Shown here piece after piece: positions 35,227 through 44,005 of a DNA stretch of 52,784 bases (the stretch's first letter is position 1; the number at the start of each line of letters is the position of its first letter). The translations under genes were made by a program, and so were the position numbers. The notes under the pieces are model-generated. The model worked only from the letters and a program-made list of their open reading frames with translations. It searched no databases and was not told the origin of the DNA. The stretch comes from an uncultured Planctomycetales bacterium (GTDB lineage Bacteria > Planctomycetota > Planctomycetia > Pirellulales > S012-138), in assembly GCA_937982665.1 (NCBI GenBank), contig CALJLD010000281.1, forward strand, positions 1 through 52,784. The letters are read 5' to 3'.

Positions 35227-35607
35227 ATGATCAAGCCAACAATAATCTTGCCGACAATTGCACTTGCGGTTTGTGCAAGCGGTGCATGGAGCCAACCGCA
35301 GCAACAGCCGGAAACGAAAGGGCCGTACCACCACCGATGGGATGAGTTCCTCGAACAGATCTCAGTTGGTGACGAACTGAGCGAAGCCAAGAGCAAGCTT
35401 GGCGAGCAAACGGACTTAGTGGGGTATATGCCGGCAGGAGGCACAGGCCGCGTGCATTGGGTGTTTCGCATCGATGATGTCAGTGAGATTATTGTCAGCG
35501 TGGACAAAGATGACATCGTCGAGTCGCGGCCGTTGCTAGTGCGCAGGCGACAGTGGATTCGATTCCCTGATGGTTCGATAGCGCCTGCAAGCGTTCTGGA
35601 AGATTAA
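35227..35607 (+). CDS. Small secreted protein of unknown function
   Basis: ATG at 35227 begins MIKPTIILPTIALAVCASGA, a signal peptide; a second in-frame ATG at 35203 would bury it behind charged residues. The mature part is about 105 residues: a Gln-rich linker and a beta-rich domain (GDELSEAKSKLGEQTDLVGY, GRVHWVFRIDDVSEIIVSVD) that resembles SmpA/OmlA-type small lipoproteins, but lacks the lipobox. Its stop codon shares the TTAA at 35604-35607 with the stop of the convergent gene. Confidence 0.6.
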   Translation: MIKPTIILPTIALAVCASGAWSQPQQQPETKGPYHHRWDEFLEQISVGDELSEAKSKLGEQTDLVGYMPAGGTGRVHWVFRIDDVSEIIVSVDKDDIVESRPLLVRRRQWIRFPDGSIAPASVLED

Positions 35608-36662
35608 CTCTTCGCCAAGTCTTGCTCTTCCACGGGCGCAGTAACATCAACTGGCGTTGAATCCTCGGCGGTTGCATCCATCGCCAGGTTGAACAGACCA
35701 TCGCCCTGCTGCACGAGTGGATTGTTGGTGTGGCCGATGATGATGCCAGCCTGGGGTGCGCGAATCTTCTTAGCGTAGCGGCCGAATGCGTCCGCAATCG
35801 TCGCCAAGACTTCGCGCTTCGCCACTCTTTGTCCAAGTCGCGATTGAAGCCGCATAATGCCACCGCGTCGCGCACGAATCCATGTCGACTTGCCGATATG
35901 TACCGAGGGTTCAACCGGATCAACGGGTGCTTGGTCGCCGGAAATCATCCCCAAGGCCGCCATGACGCGCAATGTTCCTTGAACTCCCGCCTGGATGGCA
36001 TCCTCTTCAAACCGCAACGGTTCACCGGCTTCGTACACCAAGACCGGCACGCCGAGTTTGTTGGCCGCCTGGCGTAACGATCCGTCTCGTGTTTCCGCGT
36101 GCATCATCACTGGCGCGGCGAAAGCTTCCGCGCAACGCAGCGTCTCTGCATGCTTCAGGTTCGCACGAATCTGCGGCAAATTCGTGCGATGGTTGGAACC
36201 GGTATGCAGATCAATTCCATGCGTGCATTTGCTGACGACTTCCGACATCACGATATGTGCAATCCGCGAGGCCAAAGATCCGCCGGCACTTCCGGGAAAA
36301 CTGCGATTCAGATCTCGGCGGTCTGGTAGATAACGTGATTGATTGAGAAAACCAAAGACGTTGACAATCGGCACGGCAACAAGCACGCCGTGCATCTCTT
36401 CTGGATTGACCGTATCCAGAACCTCGCGAATGACCTCCACGCCGTTGAGTTCATCACCATGAATTGCGGCGGAAAGCCACAACCGCGGTCCAGCATGAGC
36501 GCCGTTGACAACCTCTGTGGGCAGGTGCAACCAGGTTTCGCTGGGCAGTCTGGCCAGTGGGATCTCAACGTGTTGGCGCGTGCCGGGAGGGATTGCCGTG
36601 CCGCCCAACACGTACGGCTCGTTGGTGAAAGATAGCGCTTTGGATTTTTTCCGTTTCCCCAT
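35604..36662 (-). CDS. Aspartoacylase/succinylglutamate desuccinylase-family hydrolase
   Basis: A zinc carboxypeptidase-like (M14-type) hydrolase of 352 residues. Zinc ligands: H and E in SAAIHGDELNGVEVIRE (about residue 70) and the later histidine in HGIDLHTGSNH; the catalytic glutamate fits VLVYEAGEPLRFEED. PDRRDLNRSFPG is the family's substrate-binding stretch. The C-terminal 80 residues include RRGGIMRLQSRLGQRVAKRE and RAPQAGIIIGHTNNPLVQQG, a beta-barrel lobe found in AstE/AspA relatives. The gene follows rimK by 16 bases on the same strand, so it probably removes or trims what RimK adds, or handles an amino-acid conjugate. The true substrate is unknown. Confidence 0.87.
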   Translation of the reverse strand: MGKRKKSKALSFTNEPYVLGGTAIPPGTRQHVEIPLARLPSETWLHLPTEVVNGAHAGPRLWLSAAIHGDELNGVEVIREVLDTVNPEEMHGVLVAVPIVNVFGFLNQSRYLPDRRDLNRSFPGSAGGSLASRIAHIVMSEVVSKCTHGIDLHTGSNHRTNLPQIRANLKHAETLRCAEAFAAPVMMHAETRDGSLRQAANKLGVPVLVYEAGEPLRFEEDAIQAGVQGTLRVMAALGMISGDQAPVDPVEPSVHIGKSTWIRARRGGIMRLQSRLGQRVAKREVLATIADAFGRYAKKIRAPQAGIIIGHTNNPLVQQGDGLFNLAMDATAEDSTPVDVTAPVEEQDLAKS

Positions 36663-36678
36663 TGGGCCTCAACTGCGC

Positions 36679-37584
36679 TTACGCAGGAATGCGATCCTTG
36701 GTCTTACCTTCCTTCGCGTTCTTGGCCAGGAAGTCAATGATCTTGCCGGCCACGTCAACACCGGTTGCATTCTCAATGCCTTCCAAGCCGGGCGATGAGT
36801 TGACTTCCATCACAACAGGGCCGTGATTGGAACGCAGCAAGTCCACGCCGGCGACATTCAAACCCATCGCCCGCGCGGCTCGCTTCGCGGTCGTACGTTC
36901 TTCAGGCGTGAGCTTAATTTTTTCGGCCGATCCGCCGCGATGAAGGTTTGAACGGAACTCACCGGGTGGACCTTGGCGACGCATGGAAGCGATAACTTTA
37001 TCACCCACCACAAAACAACGAACGTCAGCACCGCCGGCTTCTTTGATGAATTCCTGCACGAGAATGTTGGCATTCAAACCTCGGAACGCCTCAATCACCG
37101 CTTGAGCGGCTTTCTTCGTTTCGGCCAGGATCACGCCGATTCCTTGTGTTCCTTCGATGAGCTTAATGACGAGCGGCGCACCACGCACCACATCAATCAA
37201 ACCGTCAATGTCTTTTGTCGAATGAGCAAATCCTGTTACCGGCAATCCGATGCCCTGCCGCGCGAGCAGTTGCATGCTTCGCAGTTTGTCGCGCGAGCGC
37301 GATATGGCCTGTGAAGTGTTTGCGGGAAACACGCCCATCATTTCGAATTGGCGCACCACCGCCGTGCCATAGAACGTCTGCGAGGCCCCAATTCGCGGTA
37401 TGATCGCGTTGAAGCCGGATAGCTCGTTACCTTGAAACAGAACCCTGGGCCTGTGCGATGTGATATCCATATAACAGCGCAGATAGTCCACAACTTGTAT
37501 GTCGTGGCCGCGCTCTTCGCCAGCTTCACGCAATCGTCGGGTTGAATACAGTGAAGCTTTGCGTGAAAGAATTGCAATTTTCAA
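36679..37584 (-). CDS. rimK: RimK-type glutamate ligase (ATP-grasp)
   Basis: RimK adds glutamate residues to the C-terminus of ribosomal protein S6 in E. coli; relatives make other peptide-like tails. The 301-residue protein starts MKIAILSRKASLYSTRRLRE. ATP-grasp features follow: SRDKLRSMQLLARQGIGLPV (about 98-117), PLVIKLIEGTQGIGVILAE, ILVQEFIKEAGGADVRCFVV, and the metal-binding MEVNSSPGLEGIENATG. It is the middle gene of a trio with the RimB-like protease upstream (66 bases) and the aspartoacylase-like hydrolase downstream (16 bases). No S6 gene is nearby, so S6 as target is inference from the family. Confidence 0.92.
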   Translation of the reverse strand: MKIAILSRKASLYSTRRLREAGEERGHDIQVVDYLRCYMDITSHRPRVLFQGNELSGFNAIIPRIGASQTFYGTAVVRQFEMMGVFPANTSQAISRSRDKLRSMQLLARQGIGLPVTGFAHSTKDIDGLIDVVRGAPLVIKLIEGTQGIGVILAETKKAAQAVIEAFRGLNANILVQEFIKEAGGADVRCFVVGDKVIASMRRQGPPGEFRSNLHRGGSAEKIKLTPEERTTAKRAARAMGLNVAGVDLLRSNHGPVVMEVNSSPGLEGIENATGVDVAGKIIDFLAKNAKEGKTKDRIPA

Positions 37585-37610
37585 AACAACCTCATTTCTG
37601 CCGGATTCTC

Positions 37611-37641
37611 TTGGACGAGCGCCTTTTTTTGGACGAGCGCC
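37611..37641 (-). repeat. Short direct repeat in the rimB-rimK gap
   Basis: GGACGAGCGCC occurs at 37613-37623 and again at 37631-37641, separated by seven T (seven A on the coding strand). The unit repeats with an 18-base period between the rimB stop and the rimK start. Its role is unknown; slippage at the homopolymer could vary its length. Confidence 0.5.
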
Positions 37642-37650
37642 CCTTGCGGT

Positions 37651-38121
37651 TTAGCGGCGGCTTGTCTTGGCTGGCTTCCCGCCGAGAAAGGAATGTCCGG
37701 AATCAACCAGGAAGCGACCACGCACCGCTTGCCGACCTAACAGCATACGAAAGCCCATCTGATCTCGTCGAGCCAGGGTGAGTTCAATGGGGAAATAATG
37801 CTCCATCCATTTCACGTGGACAAGAATGACCGGACGACGTGCGGAGTGACCGCTGGATGACCGCACTTGCCGATATTCCAGGAGTGGCGCTTCAACCCGA
37901 ATGCTGACCTTGGCGTTCCGCTGTAAAGGATGGATATCAAACGCGATCCACTCACGGTCCTCCCGAAGAAACGTCCGTTCATTGAACGCATGCAAGGACG
38001 AAGACCGGGCTCCCGTGTCCACCTTGACTTTGATCGCCTGAACATCAAAGTCAGGCAGCGAGACCCATTCGCGCCAGCCAATCAGTGGCAATTGTCGAGT
38101 GGGCGGTTTCTTTGAGGTCAT
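37651..38121 (-). CDS. RimB-like retropepsin-fold protease (ATP-dependent zinc protease family)
   Basis: A 156-residue protein of the DUF785/RimB type. The aspartyl-protease-like motif VKVDTGARSSSLHAF has D35 as the candidate catalytic residue. RRPVILVHVKWMEHYFPIEL and RMLLGRQAVRGRFLVDSGHS are the other conserved blocks. RimB in Pseudomonas acts with RimK on glutamylated S6, and this gene likewise lies directly before rimK. Length is as expected for the family. The ATG at 38119-38121 is well placed. Whether it cuts S6 tails here or another RimK product is open. Confidence 0.85.
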   Translation of the reverse strand: MTSKKPPTRQLPLIGWREWVSLPDFDVQAIKVKVDTGARSSSLHAFNERTFLREDREWIAFDIHPLQRNAKVSIRVEAPLLEYRQVRSSSGHSARRPVILVHVKWMEHYFPIELTLARRDQMGFRMLLGRQAVRGRFLVDSGHSFLGGKPAKTSRR

Positions 38122-38204
38122 GCGGTTTGACGGAACGTCAAGGTTGCGCTGTTACTACGCCTGTCTTCCTAAGCGGTCTTTGGCACGAAAATGTTGGCGG
38201 TTGC

Positions 38205-39389
38205 TCATTCGCGCAGCCAACCTTTCCTCCAAAAGTAAAACAGCATACCAACGCCAATTCCCACCATCAACAACACCAGCAAAGGGTAACCATACGGCCA
38301 ACCCAACTCCGGCATGTTCCACTCGTAGCGTGTGTTGAAGTTCATTCCATACAGCGCGGCCAGGAAGTTCAACGGAATGAAGATTGTGGCAATCAGCGTC
38401 AAGAACTTCATCACCGCGTTCATTCTCAAGCTAATCTCCGAGACATAGACGTCACGAACATCGGCGCACATCTCGCGATAGGTCTCCACAATCTCGACCA
38501 GCTGTATCACGTGGTCATAGCAATCGCGGAGGAAAATCCGGGTCTCGTCAGTGATCCAATCGCCAGTGAGATGAGAGAATTCGTTCACGGCCTCACGATG
38601 CGGCCAAATGGATCTCTGGACAAGCAGCAAGTCGCGCCGCAGGCGGTGAATTCGGGCGGTTGTGTTTGTTGTCAGGTTCTTGTCATCAAGTTCGGCGTCC
38701 AGTTGTTCGAGTTCTCGGGAGAGCGATTCCACGACGGGGAAATAGCCATCGACTACGGCATCCAGCACAGCGTACGCAAGGTAGTCAGCCCCACGCGTGC
38801 GAATCTTTCCCCGCTTCTTGCGGATTCGTGTTCGCACGGGATCGAGACAATCACCTTTCCGCTCTTGGAATGTCAACAAATAGTTGTCGCCAAGGAACAT
38901 GCTGATTTGCTCTGTCTGCACCTCATCTTCTTGCAAGGCAATCATCCTCGCGACAAGAAACAGATAATCGTCGTAATCTTCAACCTTTGCGCGCTGATGA
39001 ACGTTGACGACGTCTTCCAGAGTAAGAGGATGCAAGCCAAATTTCGTGCCAAGCGCTTGAATCAGCTTTGCGTCGGCCAGGCCATCAATGTTGATCCAAG
39101 TGATTGGGAATTTGGCAAGGTACTCGTCCAACTGGCTAATGTCCTCAACGACGCCCTCGACCACCTCCGCGCTGCTATAGCCCATCACATGAATGGTTGG
39201 CGGTTCCGCCTCGGGATCGGCTTCGACGCGGCCAGGCACTTCGCCCGGGCGAGTTCGACGGCGAAACCGTTGTGGCAGGGCAATCCTACGGCGAAAGAAC
39301 TTGGGACCGGAAAGCCGGGAATGCTCTCCAGATTTTTCCTGTCCGCTATGTTCTGACAGACGTTTTGCGGAATCGTCGCTCATCGACAT
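38205..39389 (-). CDS. corA: CorA-family magnesium/cobalt transporter
   Basis: An ion channel-like importer that forms pentamers. The signature YGMNFNTRYEWNMPELGW, with GMN at the end of the first of two C-terminal helices (FLTLIATIFIPLNFLAALYG and YPLLVLLMVGIGVGMLFYF), is intact. The large N-terminal cytoplasmic domain includes HPLTLEDVVNVHQRAKVEDY. I start at ATG 39389 (MSMSDDSAKRL) or six bases later; the frame reaches 39416 with no better site. A basic 60-residue N-terminal extension (KFFRRRIALPQRFRRRTRPG) precedes the CorA fold. The gene is 83 bases after the RimB-like gene's start, on the same strand, and is divergent from the MMPL gene. Confidence 0.93.
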   Translation of the reverse strand: MSMSDDSAKRLSEHSGQEKSGEHSRLSGPKFFRRRIALPQRFRRRTRPGEVPGRVEADPEAEPPTIHVMGYSSAEVVEGVVEDISQLDEYLAKFPITWINIDGLADAKLIQALGTKFGLHPLTLEDVVNVHQRAKVEDYDDYLFLVARMIALQEDEVQTEQISMFLGDNYLLTFQERKGDCLDPVRTRIRKKRGKIRTRGADYLAYAVLDAVVDGYFPVVESLSRELEQLDAELDDKNLTTNTTARIHRLRRDLLLVQRSIWPHREAVNEFSHLTGDWITDETRIFLRDCYDHVIQLVEIVETYREMCADVRDVYVSEISLRMNAVMKFLTLIATIFIPLNFLAALYGMNFNTRYEWNMPELGWPYGYPLLVLLMVGIGVGMLFYFWRKGWLRE

Positions 39390-39517
39390 GATTGAAATCT
39401 TCGCGTGTGAGTCCATTCAGCCAGTGGGGCGAAGCACGCCGTGGCGTTAGAATAACGCAAAACCCTCGCGCCCGCCAAATGCGCAACTCCCGCGTGCGCC
39501 ATTGTCAATCTGTTCGC

Positions 39518-41812
39518 ATGATCGAATCCTTGGTCGCACGACTCGTTGCCTTTGCCATCAGCAAGCGAACCTGGTTGCTGGCGATTGGCGCGCTCTTGTT
39601 GCTTTTGGCTTGGGCGCCTTCGCGGCAGTTGAGCTTTGATCGCTCGATCGAGAGCATGTTCGCGCCGGACAATCCGCTATTGCCGCCGTACGAGCAACTC
39701 AAGCGGACCTTCGGCGGCAATGAGATCGCGCTGGCCGCGTATCGCGATCCCCAATTGATGACCGATGCCGGCATCCATCGTCTCAGGTTGCTGACCGATG
39801 AGATGGCCAACGTGCAGGGTGTGAGATCCGTACTCAGCCTGACACAAACGCCTGCCGGCGAGAGAATCATACACGAGGCAGCGCTCAACGAAAAACTCCT
39901 GCAACTCTTCTCCGGCTACACCGTCAGCGATGACCGGAAGACCGCAGGCCTGGTCTGTATCCTCACGCCTGGGGCGCCAAGTGTGGCGCGCGATGCAACC
40001 GTCACACAACTCCGCGAGATAATCACTTCGCACGATTCCACAGGCGTATTAACCGGCGAGCCGGTCATGGTTGTGGAGGGATTTCGCCTGATTGAAGAAG
40101 ACGGGGACCGCCTTGGCTGGGTTTCATCCTTGCTGCTAATGTCAACCATCATCCTTTGCTTTCGCAACCTGCGTTGGATGATTGCCCCTCTTGTGATTGT
40201 CAACGCCACGCTCATCTTCACGAAAGCCACCCTCGTGCTATGCCAATTTCAGCTCAGCATGGTCAGTTCCATGCTCTGGGCGATTGTGACCGTCGTTGGC
40301 ATCGCCACGGTGATTCATGTGATTGTGCGAGTGCGCGAGGAAAGTGAATTCGAGCCCACCGCCAAGGCCTGTTTCCGCAACGTCGGTCTTGCGCTGGCGA
40401 TTCCTGTAATCTGGACATGCCTGACCGACGCGGCCGGATTTGGATCTTTGCTTGCAGCCAATGTTGGTCCGGTGGCCGATTTCGGCGTGATGATGGCGAC
40501 AGGCTCACTGGTGGCATTGTTCAGTTTGGGTTTGCTGTTGCCGGGACTCGCGCTCAACACTCCGTTGCAAACAACACCCAAAAGGGCTTGGGGCGAAGGG
40601 TGGCTTGACCGTGGTTTGGAGCACGCGATGGACCTGGCCTTGGCTCGGCCCAAGTCGATCGCCTTTGCTACCGTTGCGATGATTGCCGCTGCAATCTGGG
40701 GTTGTTTGCAAATAACGGTCGAAACCGATTTCACCAAGAACTTTCGGCAAGAGAGCGGTATTGTCCAATCCTATGAGTTCGTCGAAGAAGAATTGGGCGG
40801 TGCTGGCGTTTGGGACGTGATTGTGCCTGCTCCGCCACCGGAAGAACTCGACGAAGAGTTTCTCGCGAGGTTGCGCAACCTCGGCCAGCGACTGCGCGAC
40901 GAAGTTGGCAGCGCGTCAGATGTTGGTTCGCAAGGCTTGACCAAAGTGATGAGCATCGCGGATGTGGTCGATCCTTTTGTCGAGGAATTGCTTGAGGCCT
41001 TGCCTGGCTTTACGCGCGATCTCGCGCGGCCACGGATTGTTCGCGAAGCGCCAAATCAACTGCGGCAACAGATGCCTGACGCCTACAACTCCTTCTATGG
41101 CGAGGATCCGCAGCAGCCAGGCACGTACTTCGCGCGGATCATGCTCAGGGCGAAAGAACGCCAGCCAGCCGAAGCAAAACGCAAGCTGATTGAGGACGTC
41201 ACGCGGATCAGCCAAGAGGAATTTCCGGGGGTGGAAGGAAATTCGCCAGCCCAAGTGACCGGCTTTTTTGTTTTGCTCGCCAGCTTGATTGAAAGCATGG
41301 TTCGCGATCAATGGATCTCATTTGGACTCGCTTCAGCGGCCATCCTGGCAATGATGCTGGCCGCGTTCCGGCGTCCGCTGGTCGCCGTTGCTGCCGTTGT
41401 TCCAAACGTGATGCCGATCGTGCTGGTCACTGGTGCCCTCGGCTGGTTGGATATCAAGATCAACATGGGAGCGGCCATGATTGCGGCGGTCAGCGTGGGA
41501 CTGTCTGTCGATTCCTCCATCCACTACGTCAGCGACTTTCTTCGCCGCGTCAAGCAAGGGCAAGACGTGGCGGCGGCGCTGCATGGCGTGCAACAAACCG
41601 TCGGCCGCGCGGTCACATTTTCCACGCTGGCCTTGATCGTGGGCTTTGGGGCTTTGTGCCTGAGCGATTTTGTGCCCACGATCTACTTTGGCGCGCTGGT
41701 TGGGCTCTCGATGTTCGGCGGCCTGTTGGGAAATGTTGGATTGCTGCCAATCCTCCTGCGTTTCGCCGTGGCGTCGGAATCGCAAATGATGACGAGAATT
41801 CGTCGAAATTGA
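39518..41812 (+). CDS. MMPL/RND-family transporter
   Basis: About 765 residues with two similar halves, each with a helix, a large extracytoplasmic domain and a bundle of five helices. The start at ATG 39518 (MIESLVARLVAFAISKRTWL) fits a helix right at the N-terminus; the frame extends 126 bases up. First half: FDRSIESMFAPDNPLLPPYEQLKRTFGGNE (split by a short charged loop). The second half begins near residue 405 with VETDFTKNFRQESGIVQSYE and contains the helices LASAAILAMMLAAFRRP and GAAMIAAVSVGLSVDSSIHY. This is the pattern of hopanoid or lipid RND exporters; the substrate is unknown. It is followed 80 bases later by a DUF1080 gene. Confidence 0.88.
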   Translation: MIESLVARLVAFAISKRTWLLAIGALLLLLAWAPSRQLSFDRSIESMFAPDNPLLPPYEQLKRTFGGNEIALAAYRDPQLMTDAGIHRLRLLTDEMANVQGVRSVLSLTQTPAGERIIHEAALNEKLLQLFSGYTVSDDRKTAGLVCILTPGAPSVARDATVTQLREIITSHDSTGVLTGEPVMVVEGFRLIEEDGDRLGWVSSLLLMSTIILCFRNLRWMIAPLVIVNATLIFTKATLVLCQFQLSMVSSMLWAIVTVVGIATVIHVIVRVREESEFEPTAKACFRNVGLALAIPVIWTCLTDAAGFGSLLAANVGPVADFGVMMATGSLVALFSLGLLLPGLALNTPLQTTPKRAWGEGWLDRGLEHAMDLALARPKSIAFATVAMIAAAIWGCLQITVETDFTKNFRQESGIVQSYEFVEEELGGAGVWDVIVPAPPPEELDEEFLARLRNLGQRLRDEVGSASDVGSQGLTKVMSIADVVDPFVEELLEALPGFTRDLARPRIVREAPNQLRQQMPDAYNSFYGEDPQQPGTYFARIMLRAKERQPAEAKRKLIEDVTRISQEEFPGVEGNSPAQVTGFFVLLASLIESMVRDQWISFGLASAAILAMMLAAFRRPLVAVAAVVPNVMPIVLVTGALGWLDIKINMGAAMIAAVSVGLSVDSSIHYVSDFLRRVKQGQDVAAALHGVQQTVGRAVTFSTLALIVGFGALCLSDFVPTIYFGALVGLSMFGGLLGNVGLLPILLRFAVASESQMMTRIRRN

Positions 41813-41892
41813 ATGCGGGCGATGGTAGATTAGCTGGGCATTCTTTTGGTCTCCTTCCTGCATCATCCTCTTCCTGTTTTCAAGTGATTGCC

Positions 41893-42645
41893 ATGAAACG
41901 TACTCCTCGCCCTCAGAACTGGCAGTTCGTGCTTTTGGCGGGCATCATCGGCGCTCTTTGCTGCAATGGCCCCATCGCATTCGCGCAAGATTCCCAGCAA
42001 GACCGCGGCAGCCAAGACACGGCTTCTGACAGCAAGTCCATCTCTGATGAAACTGACTTTGTTTCGCTGTTTAATGGCACGGACCTCGATGGCTGGATTG
42101 GCGCCACTGACGGCTACGGCGTTGAAGATGGCGTGATTTTCTGTAAGCCGCAAGGCGGCAATCTTTACACTGCCGAGGAGTATGCCAACTTCACGTTGCG
42201 TTTCGAATTCAAACTTCAGGCTGGATCCAACAATGGGCTCGGGATTCGCACTCCGCCCCGTGGCGACGCCGCGTACGTGGGTATGGAATTGCAGATCCTG
42301 GACAACACAGCCGAGCAGTACGCCAACCTGAAGGAATATCAATACCATGGTTCCGTCTATGGTATTGCCCCCGCCAAGCGCGGGTTTCTCAAGTCGGTCG
42401 GCGAATGGAACGCCCAAGAAGTGATCTGCGACGGACGTCGCGTCAAAGTCATCCTGAATGGTGAGACAATCGTTGATGTTGATTTGGACGAAGTCGCACC
42501 CGACGGCAAGACCGTCGATGGCCGCGAACACCCAGGGCTTGCCAATACGCAAGGTCACATCGGTTTTCTTGGCCACGGCTCCCGCGTCGAGTTTCGCAAC
42601 ATTCGCATTCGCGTTCACTCGGCCGACGATGACGGCCAGCAATAG
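41893..42645 (+). CDS. DUF1080 (3-keto-disaccharide hydrolase) protein
   Basis: A secreted glycoside-processing protein typical of planctomycetes. The ATG at 41893 begins MKRTPRPQNWQFVLLAGIIG, a signal peptide ending near FAQ; the frame is open far upstream, but that part overlaps the transporter and is not coding. The body (residues 55-245) is a concanavalin-like beta-sandwich: FVSLFNGTDLDGWIGA, YTAEEYANFTLRFEFKLQAG, NNGLGIRTPPRGDAAYVGME and GHIGFLGHGSRVEFRNIRIR. Members of this family have been linked to hydrolysis of 3-keto-glycosides made by Gfo/Idh enzymes, which the window also encodes at several places, but those are not adjacent. Confidence 0.9.
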   Translation: MKRTPRPQNWQFVLLAGIIGALCCNGPIAFAQDSQQDRGSQDTASDSKSISDETDFVSLFNGTDLDGWIGATDGYGVEDGVIFCKPQGGNLYTAEEYANFTLRFEFKLQAGSNNGLGIRTPPRGDAAYVGMELQILDNTAEQYANLKEYQYHGSVYGIAPAKRGFLKSVGEWNAQEVICDGRRVKVILNGETIVDVDLDEVAPDGKTVDGREHPGLANTQGHIGFLGHGSRVEFRNIRIRVHSADDDGQQ

Positions 42646-42707
42646 TCTTCCGAACCTGCTGCGTTCATCCACTTTCTGACCCTGTACGATTCCCCAGCTG
42701 CATAACG

Positions 42708-43994
42708 TTGGCAGTGGACTCTGTTGAAATCACACCCTGCGGTCCAATCAACGCGACTGTGCGGCCGCCTGGCTCGAAGAGCATTACTAATCGCGCGTTG
42801 ATTTGCACAGCGCTGGCGGAGGGCACATCGGTCCTGTCTGGCGCGTTGCGGAGCGAAGACACGCAAGTGATGATTGCCGCGTTGCGGCATTTGGGAATTC
42901 GTGTTGCGGAGCGTGACAACGGTCGGGAATTAGAAGTACCAGGGGCCAGTGGCAGGATTTTGGCGAAGGATCCCGTTGCGATCGACTGCCGCAACAGTGG
43001 AACTTCCATTCGCTTCCTGACCGCAATGTTGGCCGCCGCCTCAGGCGAGTTTCATCTCGACGGCATTGAGCGGATGCGGCAGCGGCCAATTGAAGACTTG
43101 CTTGCCGCGTTGCGCCAACTGGGCGCTGACGCCTCGTGTGACCAGCCAACCGGCTGCCCTCCGCTGACGATCCGCGCTGCGGGACTTCCCGGCGGCCAAG
43201 CCAGGGTGAAAGGTGACGTTTCCAGCCAGTTTCTGAGCGCATTGTTGATGGCGGCCCCGGCTGCAAAGACCGCGGTCACTTTGTCGATTGATGGCGAACT
43301 GGTTTCCCGACCATATGTGACAATGACCATTGAGGTCATGCGATCCTTCGGCGTCAATTTGCAGGAAACAGATCGCGAATTTGTCATCGAGCCGCAACGC
43401 TATTCGAGTTGCATGTATGACGTCGAACCGGATGCCTCTGCGGCCAGCTACTTCTTTGCCGCAGCCGCTATCACAGGCGGAGTAGTGACAGTGCAGGGAC
43501 TGAGCGGAAACAGCGTCCAAGGAGACACTAAGTTCGTCGACATACTGACTCAGATGGGCTGTGGGGTCATTTACGATACCGACTGCATTACAGTTCAAGG
43601 CGCGCCGCTTTCTGGCGTGCATGTCGACATGAATGCCATCAGTGACACCGTGCAAACGCTCGCCGCGGTCGCCATCTTCGCGGACGGTCCAACAACCATC
43701 GATAACGTTGGTCACATTCGCCATAAGGAGACGGATCGTATCTCCGCGATTGCGACTGAACTCCGCAAGTTGGGCGCGGATGTCGATGAGCGCGACGATG
43801 GCCTAACCATTACGCCGGGCGAGCACCGCGCGGCCACAATTGATACCTACGACGATCACCGCATGGCAATGAGTCTGGCACTGCCAGGCTTGCGAATTCC
43901 CGGCGTGGTCATCAATGACCCCGGTTGCACAGCCAAGACGTATCCCGAGTTCTTTGACGACCTGGCCGCAATTTGCAAAACGTCGCGCGATTAG
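42708..43994 (+). CDS. aroA: 5-enolpyruvylshikimate-3-phosphate synthase
   Basis: The sixth step of the shikimate pathway. Signatures in order: PPGSKSITNRALICTAL near residue 20, RNSGTSIRFLTAM near 95, GDVSSQFLSALLMAAPA near 168, PDASAASYFFAAAAI near 243, and DDHRMAMSLALPGL close to the C-terminus. The protein is 428 residues, complete. The start is unsettled: TTG at 42708 or GTG at 42714 (VDSVEITPCGP); neither has a strong ribosome site. It is convergent with the Nramp-like gene, with only 11 bases between the two stops. Confidence 0.95.
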   Translation: MAVDSVEITPCGPINATVRPPGSKSITNRALICTALAEGTSVLSGALRSEDTQVMIAALRHLGIRVAERDNGRELEVPGASGRILAKDPVAIDCRNSGTSIRFLTAMLAAASGEFHLDGIERMRQRPIEDLLAALRQLGADASCDQPTGCPPLTIRAAGLPGGQARVKGDVSSQFLSALLMAAPAAKTAVTLSIDGELVSRPYVTMTIEVMRSFGVNLQETDREFVIEPQRYSSCMYDVEPDASAASYFFAAAAITGGVVTVQGLSGNSVQGDTKFVDILTQMGCGVIYDTDCITVQGAPLSGVHVDMNAISDTVQTLAAVAIFADGPTTIDNVGHIRHKETDRISAIATELRKLGADVDERDDGLTITPGEHRAATIDTYDDHRMAMSLALPGLRIPGVVINDPGCTAKTYPEFFDDLAAICKTSRD

Positions 43995-44005
43995 CACGAG
44001 AATGA

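Noticed and set aside
38085..39356. Plus-strand open frame of 423 codons opposite corA
   Set aside because: corA carries the intact GMN motif and two C-terminal helices; the antisense frame is a shadow.
41311..41892. Upstream extension of the DUF1080 frame
   Set aside because: It overlaps the MMPL gene in another frame; the ATG at 41893 starts a signal peptide, so the upstream part is not coding.
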